This document shows, one piece after another, positions 26,609-34,449 of a DNA stretch of 38,831 nucleotides. The notes beneath the pieces were generated by a model that worked only from the letters and a program-made list of their open reading frames with translations, was not told the origin of the DNA and searched no databases. The first letter of the stretch is position 1; every line of letters starts with the position of its first letter. The stretch covers positions 1 through 38,831 of the forward strand of contig JACNKP010000057.1 in assembly GCA_014381985.1 (NCBI GenBank), given 5' to 3'. This stretch comes from SAR92 clade bacterium. Its GTDB lineage: Bacteria > Pseudomonadota > Gammaproteobacteria > Pseudomonadales > Porticoccaceae. Position numbers and translations under genes: made by a program.

Positions 26609-27591
26609 TCTTTGATGATGAGCCCATAGCCGGAGAGAACTTACCCATACTGCCAGGTCATTGTTCCCCTGGTCGATTTGAGAGAGTACTGCGTGCGGGA
26701 CACTTTGCGGTTACGGCTGAAATAGCGCCACCAGATTCTGCCGACCCTCATGATGTATACGAGCGGGCAGCTTTATTTGATGGTTATGTTGATGCTATTA
26801 ACGCGACCGATGGTTCGGGCGCTAATTGCCATATGTCTAGTGTTGGTATGTGTGCCTTACTGACGCGGCTTGGCTACTCGATGATCATGCAAATCTCTTG
26901 TCGTGACCGGAATCGTATCGCCATTCAGGGTGATGTGTTGGGCGCGTCGGCCATGGGTGTGTCCAATATTCTCTGCCTCACCGGTGACGGAGTGCAGTCA
27001 GGCGATCACCCTCAGGCTAAGCCTGTGTTTGATATGGACTGCATGACTAGCTTGCAAATGATTAGCGGTATGCGGGATAAAGGCGAGTTTTTGAGTGGTC
27101 GTAAAATCAGCTCGCGACCTCAGGTGTTTTTAGGCGCTGCCGCAAATCCGTTTGCGCCTCCGCTGGATTATAGGCCGCTGCGATTGGCTAAAAAGGTAGC
27201 TGCCGGCGCCCAGTTTATTCAGACTCAGTATTGTTTTGATATTGACAGATTAAAGACGTACATGTCTGAGATAAGAGATATGGGCTTAGATAAAAAAGTG
27301 TTTATTTTGGCGGGTGTAGGCCCGCTAGCTTCAGCCAAATCGGCCGAGTGGATTCGTAATAATGTGGCTGGTGTGCATATCCCCGATAATATTATTAAAC
27401 GGCTTGCTGGTGCTAATGATCAACGTCAGGAAGGTGTCAACATCTGTATTGATATGGTCAATCAAGTTAAAGAAATAGAGGGAGTGAGTGGCGCGCATAT
27501 TATGGCTTATCGCCAAGAAGAGCGGATCGCTGAGATCGTAGAAAAAACTAAAGTGTTGGGCGATAGAGCGCCCTGGCACCCGAATCGTTAA
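26605..27591 (+). CDS. metF: Methylenetetrahydrofolate reductase (MetF family)
   Basis: This FAD enzyme of 328 residues interconverts 5,10-methylene-THF and 5-methyl-THF. The TIM-barrel motifs are visible: FAVTAEIAPPDSADP, AINATDGSG, ILCLTGDGV, QVFLGAAANPFAPP, GAQFIQTQYCFD and the C-terminal GAHIMAYRQEERIAEIV. In this operon the likely direction is oxidation of methyl-THF delivered from the corrinoid step, the reverse of its usual biosynthetic role. It is coupled to the MetV-like gene by ATGA, and the methyl-THF transferase follows after 15 bases. A second MetF for methionine synthesis is probably encoded elsewhere, but that cannot be seen here. Confidence 0.9.
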   Translation: MIFDDEPIAGENLPILPGHCSPGRFERVLRAGHFAVTAEIAPPDSADPHDVYERAALFDGYVDAINATDGSGANCHMSSVGMCALLTRLGYSMIMQISCRDRNRIAIQGDVLGASAMGVSNILCLTGDGVQSGDHPQAKPVFDMDCMTSLQMISGMRDKGEFLSGRKISSRPQVFLGAAANPFAPPLDYRPLRLAKKVAAGAQFIQTQYCFDIDRLKTYMSEIRDMGLDKKVFILAGVGPLASAKSAEWIRNNVAGVHIPDNIIKRLAGANDQRQEGVNICIDMVNQVKEIEGVSGAHIMAYRQEERIAEIVEKTKVLGDRAPWHPNR

Positions 27592-27606
27592 TTTTAGGAG
27601 AAAAAT

Positions 27607-28500
27607 ATGACTGTAACCACCATCAGTTCAGCCACTAAAGAAGTCAAAATAGGCTTTAACCAACCCTTTGTTATCATTGGAGAGCGCATTAACCCTACAG
27701 GCCGCAAAATTTTGGCCGAAGAGATGAAGGTGGGTGATTATAGTCGTGTTGAATCTGATGCACTGGCGCAGGTTGTGGCAGGTGCCCATATGCTGGATGT
27801 AAATGCGGGTATTCCCTTGGCTGATGAGCCGCGTATCCTGGCCGAGGCTATTCAATTGGTGCAATCAATAACCGATGTACCGTTAAGTATCGATTCTTCT
27901 ATTATTGCTGCATTGGAGGCAGGGCTGTCAGTTTATCAAGGCAAGGCGCTGGTTAATTCCGTTACCGGTGAAGATGAAGTATTAGAAAGAGTGCTTCCTT
28001 TGGTAAAGAAATATGGTGCTGCTGTTGTCGCAATCTCCAATGATGAAACTGGTATTTCTGAAGACCCCAACGAACGTTTCGCAGTTGCTAAGAAAATTGT
28101 TGAGCGTGCGGCTGATTACGGTATTCATTACAGTGATGTTATTGTTGACCCTTTGGTTATGCCGATTGGCGCAATCAACACTGCTGGTTTGCAGGTGATG
28201 CATGTGGTGCGACGTTTACGCGAAGAATTGAAAGTTAACACTACCTGCGGAGCTTCCAACGTGAGCTTTGGGTTACCTAATCGAAATGGTATCAATAGTG
28301 CATTTTTGACTATGGCAATGGGAGCCGGTATGACATCAGCAATCACAAGCCCACTGCATCCAGAAGTGATGCAAGCTGTGAGGGGTGGCGATGTGATGAT
28401 GGGTAATGATCCTAACTGTACCAATTGGATTAAGGCTTACCGCGAGCCTCAGGCCGCAGGAACTGAACGCGTGCGCGGTGGTCGCCGACGGAGAGCATAA
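27607..28500 (+). CDS. Methyltetrahydrofolate:corrinoid methyltransferase (MtgA/AcsE-like)
   Basis: This is a pterin-binding TIM-barrel enzyme of 297 residues that takes the methyl from the corrinoid protein and loads it on THF. Typical blocks are IIGERINPTGRK, MLDVNAGIP (D64, N66), LSIDSS (D96), ALVNSVTGE (N117) and TTCGASNVSFGLPNR. It is the free-standing enzyme of anaerobic C1 metabolism rather than a domain of MetH. AGGAG lies just before the ATG. The C-terminus ends in RVRGGRRRRA, an Arg-rich tail beyond the barrel. It follows metF by 15 bases. Together with the MttB-like and corrinoid proteins it makes a complete three-part methyl transfer system. Confidence 0.9.
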   Translation: MTVTTISSATKEVKIGFNQPFVIIGERINPTGRKILAEEMKVGDYSRVESDALAQVVAGAHMLDVNAGIPLADEPRILAEAIQLVQSITDVPLSIDSSIIAALEAGLSVYQGKALVNSVTGEDEVLERVLPLVKKYGAAVVAISNDETGISEDPNERFAVAKKIVERAADYGIHYSDVIVDPLVMPIGAINTAGLQVMHVVRRLREELKVNTTCGASNVSFGLPNRNGINSAFLTMAMGAGMTSAITSPLHPEVMQAVRGGDVMMGNDPNCTNWIKAYREPQAAGTERVRGGRRRRA

Positions 28501-28551
28501 ATACTCTATAGTGTTTAAATGAAATGTAGTAATTGTAGGTAGACTGATCTA

Positions 28552-30564
28552 ATGGCAGATAAGCAAGTCAAAGTTGTGTTCACTCCTTCTGGCCGGCGTG
28601 GTAGCTTTCCGGTTAATACCCCGTTGCTTCATGCGGCAAGGGTCTTGGGGGTGGATATCGACTCGGTTTGTGGTGGTCGAGGCCTTTGCGGTCGTTGCCA
28701 AATCACCTGTGCTGAAGGTGCCTTTCCCAAGCATCAAATTAACTCCGATAGCAGCCATCTCTCTGCTGTCTGTGCCACAGAAATTAAATATGGTGAGCGT
28801 AAAACACCACTAGCCCTGGGGCGACGTTTGAGTTGCCATACCTTGCTGCTAGATGACGTCGTCATTGACGTGCCGCCTGAAAGTCAGGTGCACCGACAAA
28901 TTGTGCGCAAAGATGCAGAGCACCGCGATATTATCCTCGACCCTTCAACCAGGCTTTACTATATTCAAGTAGAAGAGCCCGATATGCATGTACCTAAAGG
29001 AGATTTACAGCGACTAATAGAGGCTTTAGAGCAAGAATGGCAACTCTCGGGTCTCAATTGTGACAACCGTCTACTGAAATCTTTACAACCAGTATTAGCG
29101 GCGGGTAAGAGATCAATCACCGTTGCTGTGCACAAAAACCAACAGATTATTGCTCTCTGGCCTGGGTTTCACGAGAAGGCTTACGGTGTGGCGGTGGATG
29201 TTGGCTCGACTACTATAGCTGCTCATCTGTGTGATCTAGCAAGTGGTGAAGTGCTGGCGAGTGCCAGCACTATGAATCCGCAAATACGCTTTGGCGAAGA
29301 TCTAATGAGCCGTGTTTCCTATGTGATGATGCACCCTGAAGGCGCCGATGAGATGACTGTTGTCATCCGGCAGGCCCTCAACCGACTATTTCTCGAGGCG
29401 GTCGAAGAGATAGGTGCCGAAATCGAGGATATTTTGGAAGTCTCCTTAGTCGCTAACCCGATCATGCATCATATTTTGCTCGGGATTAGTCCTGTGGAGT
29501 TGGGGGGAGCGCCTTTTGCCTTGACCACAGACGCTGCTGTGGAAATGCCCACCGCCGAGTTAGATTTAAAGATTAATGGTGGTGGCCGTATCTATATATT
29601 GCCTTGTATTGCGGGACATGTGGGCGCTGATACGGCCGGTATGATCCTGTCTGAAGAACCTCAACTGCAAGATAAGATGACACTATTGGTGGATGTGGGT
29701 ACCAATGCTGAAATAGTGTTGGGCAATAGTCAGCGCTTATTGGCGTGCTCCAGTCCCACTGGGCCCGCTTTTGAGGGAGCCCAAATTAGTTGTGGCCAAC
29801 GCGCGGCCACAGGTGCCATCGAGCGAGTGAGGATTAATTCTGAAACTCTGGAGCCGCGTTTTAAGGTTATTGGTTCAGAGCTTTGGTCTGATGAAGAAGG
29901 TTTTACTGATGCTATTGCAAACCACGGTGTCACAGGTATCTGCGGTTCTGGAATTATTGAAGTAGTCGCTGAGATGTACTTGGCAGGGATAGTTACGGTG
30001 GATGGGATTGTCGATGGCGATTTTATTGGTAGAACCTCGAGAATTATAAAAAATGACCGTACTTGGTCATATGTACTACATACCCCAGACTCCGATGAAA
30101 CTCAGATTGTGGTGACACAAAATGATATTCGTCAAATTCAGTTGGCCAAGGCAGCACTTTATGCCGGGGTAAAATTACTCATGGACCATATAGGCACTGA
30201 CCATATTGAGCGCATTCGTTTGGCCGGCGCCTTTGGTAGTCATATCAACGTGCAACACGCGATGGTTCTAGGTTTGATCCCTGATTGTGTCTTAGAGCAG
30301 GTATCCTCTGCGGGCAATGCGGCCGGTACGGGTGCTCGTATCGCTCTTCTAAATGCTGAGTCTCGTAATGTGATTGAGACCCTGGTCAAAAATATCGAGA
30401 AAATAGAGACGGCTTTGGAGCCTAAATTTCAGGATTATTTTGTTGATGCCATGGCATTTCCCAATAAAAAAGATCCGTTCCCCAACCTCTTTTCGGTGGT
30501 TGATAAACCCCAGGAAAAAGTCGGGCAAGATTCGGCTGGTGGAAGAAAACGCCGACGGCGATAA
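28552..30564 (+). CDS. ASKHA-domain [2Fe-2S] corrinoid reactivation protein (RamA/RACE-like)
   Basis: This protein of 670 residues should reactivate Co(II) corrinoid that has lost its electron. The N-terminal plant-type ferredoxin domain has C40, C46, C49 (CGGRGLCGRC) and C95 (RRLSCHT). A linker of about 100 residues leads to the ASKHA ATPase domain, with AVDVGSTTIAAHL near residue 215, LLVDVGTNAEIVLG and the glycine-rich GICGSGIIE. Such proteins use ATP binding to make the electron transfer to Co(II) possible. It starts 51 bases after the methyl-THF transferase stop and ends in GGRKRRRR, another Arg-rich tail. The electron donor for the ferredoxin domain is not in the window. Confidence 0.92.
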   Translation: MADKQVKVVFTPSGRRGSFPVNTPLLHAARVLGVDIDSVCGGRGLCGRCQITCAEGAFPKHQINSDSSHLSAVCATEIKYGERKTPLALGRRLSCHTLLLDDVVIDVPPESQVHRQIVRKDAEHRDIILDPSTRLYYIQVEEPDMHVPKGDLQRLIEALEQEWQLSGLNCDNRLLKSLQPVLAAGKRSITVAVHKNQQIIALWPGFHEKAYGVAVDVGSTTIAAHLCDLASGEVLASASTMNPQIRFGEDLMSRVSYVMMHPEGADEMTVVIRQALNRLFLEAVEEIGAEIEDILEVSLVANPIMHHILLGISPVELGGAPFALTTDAAVEMPTAELDLKINGGGRIYILPCIAGHVGADTAGMILSEEPQLQDKMTLLVDVGTNAEIVLGNSQRLLACSSPTGPAFEGAQISCGQRAATGAIERVRINSETLEPRFKVIGSELWSDEEGFTDAIANHGVTGICGSGIIEVVAEMYLAGIVTVDGIVDGDFIGRTSRIIKNDRTWSYVLHTPDSDETQIVVTQNDIRQIQLAKAALYAGVKLLMDHIGTDHIERIRLAGAFGSHINVQHAMVLGLIPDCVLEQVSSAGNAAGTGARIALLNAESRNVIETLVKNIEKIETALEPKFQDYFVDAMAFPNKKDPFPNLFSVVDKPQEKVGQDSAGGRKRRRR

Positions 30565-30571
30565 AAAGTCT

Positions 30572-30600
30572 TTAATAAAAACCCTTTCTTAGCCTATACT
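30572..30600 (+). promoter_or_regulatory. Possible sigma-70 promoter for the first GlxA-type regulator
   Basis: TTAATA (30572-30577) and TATACT (30595-30600) are separated by 17 bases, a fair sigma-70 match. It lies about 80 bases before the regulator start and would give a leader that includes the hairpin at 30622-30643. Not verified. Confidence 0.35.
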
Positions 30601-30621
30601 CCGCGAAAGAGCCTTGTTTAA

Positions 30622-30643
30622 AGGGCCGTTTGAGCATGGCCCT
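30622..30643 (+). repeat. Hairpin AGGGCC/GGCCCT in the regulator leader
   Basis: AGGGCC (30622-30627) pairs with GGCCCT (30638-30643) over a 10-base loop, 37 bases before the regulator start. It may be a weak transcription stop after the ASKHA gene or an autoregulatory operator; no T-run follows. Confidence 0.35.
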
Positions 30644-30679
30644 CTGTAGGGTCATAGGTCGAAAGGTGAGGTATAAAAA

Positions 30680-31660
30680 ATGTCTGAAAATGTCGATGCT
30701 ATTGCAGTTGAAGCCGTAACTCTGCATGTCGGATTCATATTGCTTCCCGAATATACCCTAAGTACGTTCTCTAATGCAGTTGGCATATTACGCATGGCTA
30801 ACCGGCTTTCGGGGCAACAATTATACCGTTGGTCGTTACACAGTCTTGATGGTCAACCATTGCTATCCAGTGCCGGATTGGAGCTTGCTCTAGACGGTAG
30901 TCTTGATGATGCTAGTGAAGCTAATATAATGCTGGTTTGTGGAGGTTACTCCGTTAAGCGCTATTGCGACAAAGCTCTACTGGAAGGGCTGCGCAAGGTG
31001 GCAAAACGTAAGATTCCTATGGGCGCCATCTGCACCGGTAGCTATGCTCTTGCGGCGGCAGGCCTATTAGATGGTTATCGCTGTACAATTCATTGGGAAA
31101 ATTTAGCCAGCCTGCGAGAAGAATTCCCTAAGCTTGATATATCTTCTAGCTTGTTTGTCATTGATCGTGACCGATACACCTGTGCCGGCGGGATTAGCTC
31201 GATTGACCTAATGCTTAATCTGGTGGCTAGTATTCATGGGCATCAATTAGTGCAGCAGATTTCTGAACAATTTACCTGCGATCGAGTCCGCACTGAAAAA
31301 GACGCTCAACGGGCCCCGTTAAAGTACCTCATTGGCGCTAGTCAACCACGCCTAGTTGAGGCTGTCACACTAATGGAAACCAATATTGAAGAGCCTCTAA
31401 CTCTGGATGAGATAGCGGCTTATGTTGGCATTTCTCGTCGTCAGTTAGAACGCCTGTTTAACCGTTACCTTCACTGCGCACCCTCGCGCTATTACCTTGA
31501 ATTGCGGCTTTCTCGAGCACGATTACTGCTTTTACAGACATCGATTCCCGTCATTGACGTTGCGATTAGCTGTGGCTTCTCTACCGCACCTCATTTTAGT
31601 AAGTGTTACAGCGACCTTTATGGCAAGCCACCGAGCAGTGAAAGAAGGGCGCTGGTTTAG
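30680..31660 (+). CDS. GlxA-family AraC-type regulator (GbdR-like)
   Basis: This is a cytoplasmic transcription factor of 326 residues. The N-terminal half is a DJ-1/PfpI-type amidotransferase-like sensor (about 15-190) with the elbow GAICTGSYALAAAGLLDG. The C-terminal half has two AraC helix-turn-helix motifs (about 225-320: LTLDEIAAYVGISRRQLERLF and DVAISCGFSTAPHFSKCY). In Pseudomonas this family includes GbdR and SouR, which sense glycine betaine, dimethylglycine or sarcosine and control their breakdown. Its position right after the corrinoid operon, 115 bases downstream with its own possible promoter, suggests it controls that operon. GGTGAGG precedes the ATG. The ligand is inferred. Confidence 0.88.
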   Translation: MSENVDAIAVEAVTLHVGFILLPEYTLSTFSNAVGILRMANRLSGQQLYRWSLHSLDGQPLLSSAGLELALDGSLDDASEANIMLVCGGYSVKRYCDKALLEGLRKVAKRKIPMGAICTGSYALAAAGLLDGYRCTIHWENLASLREEFPKLDISSSLFVIDRDRYTCAGGISSIDLMLNLVASIHGHQLVQQISEQFTCDRVRTEKDAQRAPLKYLIGASQPRLVEAVTLMETNIEEPLTLDEIAAYVGISRRQLERLFNRYLHCAPSRYYLELRLSRARLLLLQTSIPVIDVAISCGFSTAPHFSKCYSDLYGKPPSSERRALV

Positions 31661-31668
31661 ACGGTCTA

Positions 31669-32661
31669 CTAGGCTCGGTAATCCGTTGGTTTTTTATCGA
31701 AGATAACGCGGAAGGCCCTTGAGAAGTGGGCCGTGTCGGAAAAGCCGCACTCCTGTGCAATATCAGTAATTAACCGTTCAGTATTTTGCAAAAGCCAAAG
31801 CCCATAGCGCAACCGCATCTTACGGTAGAACTTCTGTAGGCTCTCATTGGTCTCGTTGGTAAACAGCCGTTCTAGTTGTCGCTTGGATATATCCACTCGA
31901 GCGGCTATCTCGTCGGTTGACAGAGGCCGGCTCAAGTTTTGCTCCATTAATAACAGCGCTCGACCTACTAAGCGGTTATTGACCTGATAGTCACCGCCAG
32001 GCTGCGGTTGAGGTGCATTGGCAGGACGTGGACTATCCATAACCAGTATGCGCATGCTTTTGCGCGCCCAATTTTGGCCTAAATGGCGCTCAATAATATA
32101 AGCAGCCAAATCCGCCGCCACCGCGCCCCCAGCACAGGTAATACGGTCACCATCATCAACAAAAAGCTGATCAGCAATGGGGGTGACGTTGGTATAGCGG
32201 TCGGTCAGATCCTTGTAGTGAAACCAGCTGACGCAACAACGTCGTTGATCCATTAACCCTGCGCGAATCATCGCAAAGGAGCCGGTGCAGAGTCCGATAA
32301 TCGGAACATGGGCAGCATCTACCTGCTGTAGATAATCGATCACATGTTGGCTACCTTGCAGGCTATTGTCTAAAAGCCCACCGACTACCACCACGTAATC
32401 AAAATCTGCTGGATCACGATAGGTCTCCCAGGGCTGAACTGTCACACCAGAGCTTGATGTGATGGCCTCCAGCGTGTGGCTCATCAGCGTCCACTGACAG
32501 TTGATTTGTCGGCTCTGGTCTCCCTCGTCAGCGGCCAGGCGGAGTGCATCGACAAAGGCCGAAAAGGGTAGAAGGGTAAAGCTTGGCATGAGCACAAAGC
32601 CAACCGATAAGTGAGTTGAACTACTGGCTGTTAAGGTTAGTCCTAGAGTGGCTTTTTTCAT
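31669..32661 (-). CDS. Second GlxA-family AraC-type regulator (SouR/GbdR-like)
   Basis: This is a transcription factor of 330 residues, built like its neighbour: an amidotransferase-like sensor (about 18-205, elbow GLCTGSFAMIRAGLMD) and two C-terminal AraC motifs (LSTDEIAARVDISKRQLERLF; DIAQECGFSDTAHFSRAF). It is convergent with the first regulator (8-base gap) and divergent from soxB, which makes it the likely local controller of soxBDAG, perhaps responding to sarcosine or dimethylglycine. The two regulators are clearly different in sequence, so this is not a recent tandem copy. Sensor ligand and DNA site are unproven; candidate sites lie in the gap before soxB. Confidence 0.88.
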   Translation of the reverse strand: MKKATLGLTLTASSSTHLSVGFVLMPSFTLLPFSAFVDALRLAADEGDQSRQINCQWTLMSHTLEAITSSSGVTVQPWETYRDPADFDYVVVVGGLLDNSLQGSQHVIDYLQQVDAAHVPIIGLCTGSFAMIRAGLMDQRRCCVSWFHYKDLTDRYTNVTPIADQLFVDDGDRITCAGGAVAADLAAYIIERHLGQNWARKSMRILVMDSPRPANAPQPQPGGDYQVNNRLVGRALLLMEQNLSRPLSTDEIAARVDISKRQLERLFTNETNESLQKFYRKMRLRYGLWLLQNTERLITDIAQECGFSDTAHFSRAFRVIFDKKPTDYRA

Positions 32662-32722
32662 TCAAAATCGCCTAATATGGGTCGTTTAAATACAGGTAAA
32701 TCTTGCTTTTTTACATAACGAT

Positions 32723-32818
32723 AACGACATTTTAGCGCTAAAACCGGCATTATTGTGTTTAATTGCCGTCATTGTCGTTTTTTCGCTCTCGATTGACGTT
32801 TTTGTTCTAGCAACGACA
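32723..32818. promoter_or_regulatory. Operator-like cluster between regulator and soxB
   Basis: The 213-base divergent gap holds a perfect 14-base palindrome TTTTAGCGCTAAAA (32730-32743) and three copies of one heptamer: AACGACA at 32723-32729, its complement TGTCGTT at 32773-32779, and AACGACA at 32812-32818. The first copy touches the palindrome. TTGACGTTTT at 32793-32802 is shared with the fhs/DMGDH region. Spaced heptamers of this kind fit the paired half-sites AraC-type proteins use. Binding is inferred. Confidence 0.45.
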
Positions 32819-32874
32819 GGGTAAAAACTGGTCAAATGCAATCTGTCTAGGCTATTAAAAGCGCAGTGGTCACC

Positions 32875-34125
32875 ATGAAACGATATTCTGGTTTTAGCTT
32901 GTTAAAAAACGCCCTTAGCTACCATGAAAACTGGCAGAAAGTGTGGCGTAATCCAACACCGAAAAAAGACTACGATGTGATTATTGTGGGCGGTGGTGGG
33001 CATGGGCTTGCAACGGCTTATTATTTAGCAAAGGTTCATGGTATTACCAATGTGGCGGTGGTCGAAAAAGGGTATTTAGGTGGCGGTAATACGGCCAGAA
33101 ATACCACTATCATTCGCTCCAACTATCTTTGGGACGAAGCAGCTCAACTTTATGAACTATCACTCAAACTATGGGAAGGGCTTAGCCAAGAACTTAACTA
33201 CAATGTCATGTTTAGTCAGCGTGGCGTGCTTAATTTGGGTCATAACTTACAGGACATGCGCGATATTGAACGTAGAGTTAATGCCAACAGGTTAAATGGT
33301 ATTGACGGCGAGGTTGTTACCCCGCAGCGTATCAAAGAGATTGCGCCACTGATTAATATTTCACCTGACAGTCGTTACCCGATCTTAGGGGCGTCCTGGC
33401 AACCTAGAGGTGGCACGGCGCGTCATGATGCCGTTGCATGGGGTTACGCTAGAGGCGCAGACGCGTTAGGCGTAGATATGATCCAGCAAACAGAAGTAAT
33501 TGGTATTCGGCGCAAAGGGGGTGCTGTGGTTGGTGTTGAAACCACCAATGGCTTTATCGGTGCGCGCAAAGTTGCCTGTGTGGCAGCGGGTAGTTCCGGC
33601 GTGGTCGCTGCTATGGCGGGGTTGAGGTTGCCAGTGGAATCTCGGCCACTACAAGCTTTAGTGTCAGAGCCAATCAAACCCTGCTTAGATACAGTAGTTA
33701 TGTCTAATGCGGTGCATGGCTATATTAGCCAGTCAGACAAAGGAGATCTAGTTATTGGCGCTGGGGTAGATAGCTATAACGGCTATGGTCAGCGAGGTTC
33801 TTTGCATGTCATAGAGCATACCGTGCAGGCAATCTGCGAGTTATTTCCGGCCTTTAGTCGAGTTCGTATGAATCGTCAATGGGGCGGTATCGTTGATACC
33901 TGTCCGGATGCCTGTCCGATTATTAGTAAAACGTCAGTTGAGGGCCTTTACTTCAACTGTGGTTGGGGAACCGGTGGTTTTAAAGCGACGCCGGGTTCTG
34001 GCTATGTGTTTGCCGACACAGTGGCTAATGACCGTCCTCACCCTTTGGCAAAAGCGTTTAACCTAGATCGGTTCAACACCGGAGCTTTGATCGATGAACA
34101 CGGTGCAGCAGGTGTAGCACACTAG
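32875..34125 (+). CDS. soxB: Sarcosine oxidase beta subunit
   Basis: This is the catalytic flavin subunit of the heterotetrameric sarcosine oxidase, which turns sarcosine into glycine, with the carbon going to THF as methylene-THF and O2 reduced to peroxide. The FAD loop VGGGGHG (about 38-44), [23 protein letters not shown] (near the histidine that carries covalent FMN) and [10 protein letters not shown] are intact. Starting at the ATG at 32875 (MKRYSGF) gives 416 residues, in line with known SoxB proteins; a GTG three codons earlier is the alternative. No strong Shine-Dalgarno is seen. First gene of soxBDAG. Confidence 0.95.
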   Translation: MKRYSGFSLLKNALSYHENWQKVWRNPTPKKDYDVIIVGGGGHGLATAYYLAKVHGITNVAVVEKGYLGGGNTARNTTIIRSNYLWDEAAQLYELSLKLWEGLSQELNYNVMFSQRGVLNLGHNLQDMRDIERRVNANRLNGIDGEVVTPQRIKEIAPLINISPDSRYPILGASWQPRGGTARHDAVAWGYARGADALGVDMIQQTEVIGIRRKGGAVVGVETTNGFIGARKVACVAAGSSGVVAAMAGLRLPVESRPLQALVSEPIKPCLDTVVMSNAVHGYISQSDKGDLVIGAGVDSYNGYGQRGSLHVIEHTVQAICELFPAFSRVRMNRQWGGIVDTCPDACPIISKTSVEGLYFNCGWGTGGFKATPGSGYVFADTVANDRPHPLAKAFNLDRFNTGALIDEHGAAGVAH

Positions 34126-34158
34126 CGTGTGTTGAAATAATAAGTCGAGAGAATAAAG

Positions 34159-34449
34159 ATGTTATTAATATATTGCCCACATTGCCTAGAGCATCGTGAA
34201 GAAGAAGAGTTTAGTTATGGCGGGGAGGCTCATATTGCAAGGCCATTGAACCCCGAGGCGCTATCTGACGAGCAGTGGGCGGATTATCTGTTCTTCCGTA
34301 AAAATCCACGCGGTATTCACCATGAAATGTGGTACCACGCGATCGGTTGCCGGCGTTACTTTAACGCAACACGCAACACCGTAACCTATGAGATCCTAGA
34401 AACCTATAAGGTCGGCACGCAGCCACAGATCACTGGAGCTGACGTATGA
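34159..34449 (+). CDS. soxD: Sarcosine oxidase delta subunit
   Basis: This small subunit of 96 residues binds structural zinc in the sarcosine oxidase complex. The expected ligands are present: C6 and C9 (CPHC) and H60 with C64 (WYHAIGC), the same pattern as in structurally known heterotetrameric enzymes. It lies 33 bases after soxB and overlaps soxA by ATGA (34446-34449). Length and context are typical. Confidence 0.95.
   Translation: MLLIYCPHCLEHREEEEFSYGGEAHIARPLNPEALSDEQWADYLFFRKNPRGIHHEMWYHAIGCRRYFNATRNTVTYEILETYKVGTQPQITGADV

Noticed and set aside
32866-32874. GTG start for soxB three codons upstream
   Set aside because: The ATG at 32875 gives 416 residues and the MKRYSGF start typical of SoxB.
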